Part shown: one piece after another, positions 61,108 through 64,000 of the stretch | Position numbering within the stretch: position 1 is the stretch's first letter | Layout: every line of letters starts with the position of its first letter | Source: Bog-159 sp049516155 | GTDB lineage: Bacteria > Acidobacteriota > Terriglobia > Bryobacterales > Bryobacteraceae | Direction: 5' to 3' | NCBI GenBank assembly: GCA_049516155.1 | Contig: JBEKTJ010000007.1 | Coordinates: forward strand, 1-64,000 | DNA: 64,000 nt | Notes under the pieces: generated by a model | What the model saw: the letters and a program-made list of their open reading frames with translations, nothing else | What the model was told of the DNA's origin: nothing | The model's database searches: none | Made by a program: the position numbers and the translations under genes

Positions 61108-61695
61108 ATGATTCTGCCCCGTAGTTTCTATGCGCGTCCCACCATCGAAGTTGCCCGCGGCCTGCTCGGCAAACTGCTGGTGCACGGCGAAACGTCCGGC
61201 AAGATCGTGGAAACCGAGGCCTATCCCGGGGGCGACGATCTGGCCTCCCATTCCGCGCGCGGCATTACGCCGCGCACGCGCGTCATCTTCGGACCGCCGG
61301 GTCACGCCTACGTATATTTCATCTACGGCATGTACGAGTGCCTGAATCTGGTGGCCGAGCCGGATGGCCGGCCCGGAGGCGTGCTCATCCGCGCGATCGA
61401 GCCCGTGGGAGGAATTGAGACCATGCAGCACCGCCGCCCTTCCGCGCGCACTCTGCGCGATCTCACGTCCGGACCGGGCCGTCTGACATTGGCGCTGGGG
61501 ATCACCCGCGCGCAGAACGGCGCCGATGTGACGCGCGGTAACCTGACCGTGCGCAGCCCCCGTGCGCCGCATGACGAACCATTCGAAATCGAGGTCACGC
61601 CGCGCATCGGCATCCGCCACTGCGCCGACTGGCCGCTACGGTATACGATCAAAGGCAATCCGTTCGTTACCCCTATGCGTGTTCCCAAGGGTTGA
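61108..61695 (+). CDS. mpg: 3-methyladenine DNA glycosylase (AAG/MPG family)
   Basis: 195 aa. LLGKLLVH, IVETEAYPGGDDLASHSARG with the catalytic Glu, and VYFIYGMYECLNLV, VLIRAIEPVGG and GPGRLTLALGI are the AAG signature. It removes alkylated purines in base-excision repair. Its last 23 nt overlap the 3' end of the convergent VapC gene. Confidence 0.96.
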   Translation: MILPRSFYARPTIEVARGLLGKLLVHGETSGKIVETEAYPGGDDLASHSARGITPRTRVIFGPPGHAYVYFIYGMYECLNLVAEPDGRPGGVLIRAIEPVGGIETMQHRRPSARTLRDLTSGPGRLTLALGITRAQNGADVTRGNLTVRSPRAPHDEPFEIEVTPRIGIRHCADWPLRYTIKGNPFVTPMRVPKG

Positions 61696-62095
61696 GGAGC
61701 GGCACGCCGGAAGGCTCGAAATCCGCGGTATGACGCGTCATGATATAAAGGCCGTGCCGCCGGGCGGCCGCCGCGATCAGGCCGTCGCTGGCTGGAATCG
61801 TGCGGCCCGCTTGCTGCGCGGTCGCCGTGAGTTCGCCCCACATGCGGCTAGTCTCCAGATCGATGGGAAGAATCCGGTCGCCATAGTTCCGTTCCAGCGC
61901 CAGCAGCCAGGTTTGCAGCAGCCGTTTCTTCTGGCCGTCTTTTAGAAGAGCAACGCCCTTGGCGATTTCGCCGATCGAGATAACGCTGACGAACAAATCG
62001 TCGCTGTCAAGCTCCCGGATGACGCGCGCCACGCCCGCGTCCGGCCGCGGTAGGCGCAGTTCGGACAAGGCGCACGTATCCAGCAACACTCTCAC
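61673..62095 (-). CDS. vapC: PIN-domain toxin (FitB/VapC type)
   Basis: 140 aa. Acidic PIN residues D6 (LLDTCALSE), E43 (ISIGEIAKG), D104 (PASDGLIAAAA) and D125 (HTADF). It resembles FitB. The start overlaps the antitoxin stop by 4 nt (ATGA), typical of a working pair. Its 3' end runs into mpg on the other strand. Confidence 0.93.
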   Translation of the reverse strand: MRVLLDTCALSELRLPRPDAGVARVIRELDSDDLFVSVISIGEIAKGVALLKDGQKKRLLQTWLLALERNYGDRILPIDLETSRMWGELTATAQQAGRTIPASDGLIAAAARRHGLYIMTRHTADFEPSGVPLLNPWEHA

Positions 62096-62343
62096 AGCTT
62101 CACGCCCCGCATGGGAGAACGGTCGCGCGTCAGGTCCACTCCCTCCAGGCTAGGCCCCTTGGAGGTAAGAAACTCTTTGAAGCCCATGCGCTTGCCCGTG
62201 AGCTTTTCGTATTCCCGCCAAGCCACGATAACCACCGTATCGCCGCGCCGGCGCACGAGTTGGGGACCTTCGGCTAGCGCCCGGTTAACGACTTCACTGA
62301 GGCGGTTCTTGGCTTCCGCCAGTTGCCATTCCGTGGGCATCAA
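62092..62343 (-). CDS. Phd/YefM-type antitoxin
   Basis: 83 aa. AEAKNRLSEVVNRALAEGPQ and RRGDTVVIVAWREYEKLTGK are the Phd/YefM core; the C-terminal tail (FLTSKGPSLEGVDLTRDRSP) would bind the PIN toxin. Upstream lies a 16-bp perfect palindrome. Intact, unlike the VapBC relic at 53878. Confidence 0.92.
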   Translation of the reverse strand: MMPTEWQLAEAKNRLSEVVNRALAEGPQLVRRRGDTVVIVAWREYEKLTGKRMGFKEFLTSKGPSLEGVDLTRDRSPMRGVKL

Positions 62344-62360
62344 AATAGCTCCTATCTAGC

Positions 62361-62376
62361 TAATCTAGCTAGATTA
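62361..62376 (-). promoter_or_regulatory. 16-bp palindromic operator of the VapBC pair
   Basis: TAATCTAGCTAGATTA is a perfect palindrome 17 nt upstream of the antitoxin start, with a further half-site TATCTAGCTAA at 62353-62363. Probably bound by the toxin-antitoxin complex. Confidence 0.6.
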
Positions 62377-62414
62377 TGACATAGCGACGCCCCAAACACA
62401 AGCCCTTCCTAATG

Positions 62415-62856
62415 CTTATTCCTGCCGGAGCGTCACCGCCGCCGCGCGCCCGGCGGCGTAGTCATCGCGCACCGGATCGAGCGAGATCAGATGCATGTTC
62501 CGGGATTGAATCCCTCCTGGACACCCAAGGTGCGGGCAACAACAAAGTGAGCGACGCGGCCATCTGGCAAAGCACCAGCGCGTTCCGCAGGCTCAGCCGG
62601 CGATATTTTTGCGCAACCGTAAATTGCCGCCTTCCTTCAGCGCTGGGATCAGGTTGGGGCGGGTAGCTTGCAACGCCGTCGTCAGCCCGGAAGCCACGCC
62701 GGTTTCCAGGGTCAAACCAAAGATGAACAGCAGGGCCCGCTAGTCTGGGTTCAGATCATTGCCGACCGGGATAGGCAGCGGCATGCGCAGTTGCGAAAGC
62801 AGATGAATGCACCAGACGCACAGGAAGGCCGGCACGGCAGCGTTCGGGGCCGGCAC
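62415..62856 (-). pseudogene. Fragment of an ADOP-type permease
   Basis: Minus-strand pieces in different frames read RMPLPIPVGNDLNPD, stop, RALLFIFGLTLETGVASGLT, TALQATRPNLIPALKEGGNL, then YRRLSLRNALVLCQMAASLT and GIQSRNMHLISLDPVRDDYA before a terminal TAA. This is the middle of an ADOP permease (compare the TRP-x-L-x-PALKEGG, LRNALV and SLDP blocks), with a W-to-stop change and frameshifts. It fills the gap between the antitoxin and the gene at 62857. Confidence 0.75.
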
Positions 62857-64000
62857 TCACTCCAATGCTAGCCAGCCCAGCGCCCCGCGCGTGGCGGCCC
62901 GCGAGAGCGGCCTGTCCACCGCCGGATCCCAAGGCTGCTCGCTCAGCACCATGCGGCCCGCAAATGTCGCACCGCGATCGTACGATACGGCCATGGCCAG
63001 GTCCACCAGCAAGTCTCCGCCCGCAGTCTTTGGGCCGTACTCATAAAATGCGCAACAGATCTCGCCGCTCGCGGTGAATATCAGATGCGGCTGAAATTCG
63101 TGCTGGCCGGACTCCCCGGCAGGGACCAAGGGCTCCCCGGCAGATGGTCCTTGCCACGTGCGGCCGCCGTCCAGAGACCGCCGGCGGTAAATCCGGGCGC
63201 GCCCTTCGCGGTCGTCCGCCCATACGCATAGGGCTACGCCATCCGCCGCGATGCAGGTAGCCGGCGCCGTTTCCGGAAGCCCTTCCTGGACGCCGACGAT
63301 TCCTTCGGCGACGGTCACTGGCGCGCCAAACGTTTCCCCGCCGTCGGCTGAATCGACTGCCAGAATGCTGCAACCGGATGGGCCGGCCATCCAGACCACG
63401 TGCACCGCACCGTCCGCATCGACCAGCACTTCCGGGTTGAAACACAGCCCGGAGAACAACGGACCGGGCCGGGAATGCCCTTTGCCGCTCCACGACCGTC
63501 CATCGCCGGAGCGCCCAAAGCACAACGCGTTGCCCATATCGGCGGCCAGATAAACGCTGCCCCGGAACGCACTGGCAGAATTGAGATCAGTGGCGATCGA
63601 GTAGCAGCACTCGGCGGCTCCCCGCAGCACCACTTCCGGTCGGGACCAGTGAATGCCGCCATCCTCGGAGCGGTAGAGCACCAGGGAGGCGCGGGAGCGG
63701 TCCGGGTCGAGGGCTAGCGCAGCCAGATTCAGGGTACCGTCGGCATCTATCGCCAGTACCGGTCCCACCACGCCCGCCCATTTCGTTTCCAGAGGCAACG
63801 GCCAGGATTCCCGCCAACACGTCCCGCCATCGAAACTGATCCGCGCGGAAATGACCGGGACACCGTCCGGCAAAGTAATTTCTTCGACTCCCACAATGTG
63901 CTGCGGGTCGAGCGGGTTTACCAGCAGCGCGGATGCGTTCCGCGGGCTCACGGGGCGGCCCCGGCTCGCGCCGCGTTTGTAGGAGGGCTTAACAGTATCG
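62857..64000 (-). CDS. BNR/Asp-box (sialidase-like) propeller protein, 5' partial
   Basis: At least 364 aa; the frame stays open to the window end, so the true start is probably outside (a GTG at 63951 is possible). Asp-box-like repeats SxDGGxxW appear several times (SFDGGTCWRESWPLP, SEDGGIHWSRPEVV, SLDGGRTWQGPS, SYDRGATFAGR). These fold as a six-bladed propeller found in sialidases and in many non-enzymatic secreted proteins; I do not see the sialidase Arg triad, so an enzyme call is not supported. Confidence 0.75.
   Translation of the reverse strand, partial: DTVKPSYKRGASRGRPVSPRNASALLVNPLDPQHIVGVEEITLPDGVPVISARISFDGGTCWRESWPLPLETKWAGVVGPVLAIDADGTLNLAALALDPDRSRASLVLYRSEDGGIHWSRPEVVLRGAAECCYSIATDLNSASAFRGSVYLAADMGNALCFGRSGDGRSWSGKGHSRPGPLFSGLCFNPEVLVDADGAVHVVWMAGPSGCSILAVDSADGGETFGAPVTVAEGIVGVQEGLPETAPATCIAADGVALCVWADDREGRARIYRRRSLDGGRTWQGPSAGEPLVPAGESGQHEFQPHLIFTASGEICCAFYEYGPKTAGGDLLVDLAMAVSYDRGATFAGRMVLSEQPWDPAVDRPLSRAATRGALGWLALE

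Noticed and set aside
62857..64000. Call as an active sialidase
   Set aside because: Asp-box-like repeats are visible but the catalytic Arg triad and Tyr/Glu pair were not found, and the N-terminus is missing.

Overview
The window is GC-rich chromosomal DNA from a heterotrophic bacterium, most likely an acidobacterium of the Bryobacterales/Solibacter type. The evidence is gene content, not rRNA: a PadR regulator paired with an ADOP-type MacB permease, a protein ending in the Solibacter-type (TIGR03437-like) C-terminal domain, a CRTAC1/ASPIC-UnbV protein, an Oar-like TonB-dependent receptor with a carboxypeptidase-like N-terminal domain, and BlaI/M56 regulators. I saw no rRNA, tRNA, CRISPR array, prophage or intact insertion sequence.

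Layout. 1-1050: an intact VapBC-type pair and a decayed ParE gene, bracketed by a partial duplication of the neighbouring gene's 3' end. 1173-4960: a five-gene envelope module (XRE regulator, NfeD with a histidine-rich loop, flotillin, PspA, small membrane protein) with a self-contained promoter/operator. 5404-10551: a translationally coupled operon for an Mtr-like extracellular electron conduit (decahaem OmcA/MtrC-like protein, decahaem MtrA/DmsE-like protein, MtrB/PioB-like barrel). 10843-16379: zinc alcohol dehydrogenase, then a PadR-ADOP block flanked by 63/64-bp direct repeats copied from the start of ttcA. 16739-30117: housekeeping and envelope genes (glmS, CPA2 antiporter, M16 protease, ROK kinase and others). 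30264-34340: secreted proteins and two damaged toxin-antitoxin loci (frameshifted HigB with intact HigA; BrnT fused to BrnA). 34401-40841: dnaB, tryptophanase and a three-gene exopolysaccharide export/kinase unit. 41029-46458: BlaI repressor, M56 sensor with TonB-like domains, TonB receptor. 46502-50293: a tightly overlapping trio (HemN-like radical SAM enzyme, halogenase-like flavoprotein, PaaK-like ligase). 50294-64000: a JAMM-like/TonB-C membrane protein, penicillin-acylase family enzyme, a ruined VapBC pair, DnaJ-domain membrane protein, DUF1015 protein, hisC-hppD, MFS exporter, mpg, a second intact VapBC pair, an ADOP pseudogene and a partial BNR/sialidase-like protein.

Three themes recur. 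(1) Toxin-antitoxin loci are at every stage of decay. (2) Inserted blocks are flanked by short duplications of an end of the adjacent gene (two clear cases, one doubtful). (3) Two dispersed intergenic repeat families sit at gene 3' ends and often supply the stop codon: a hairpin with arms GGACAGGCC/GGCCTGTCC, and a GAAGTCAGGAGACAG-type repeat. The best candidates for undescribed biology are the radical SAM/flavoprotein/CoA-ligase trio, the envelope module with the histidine-rich NfeD, and the degenerate-JAMM/TonB-C protein. The Mtr-like conduit is a known kind of system in an unexpected setting.
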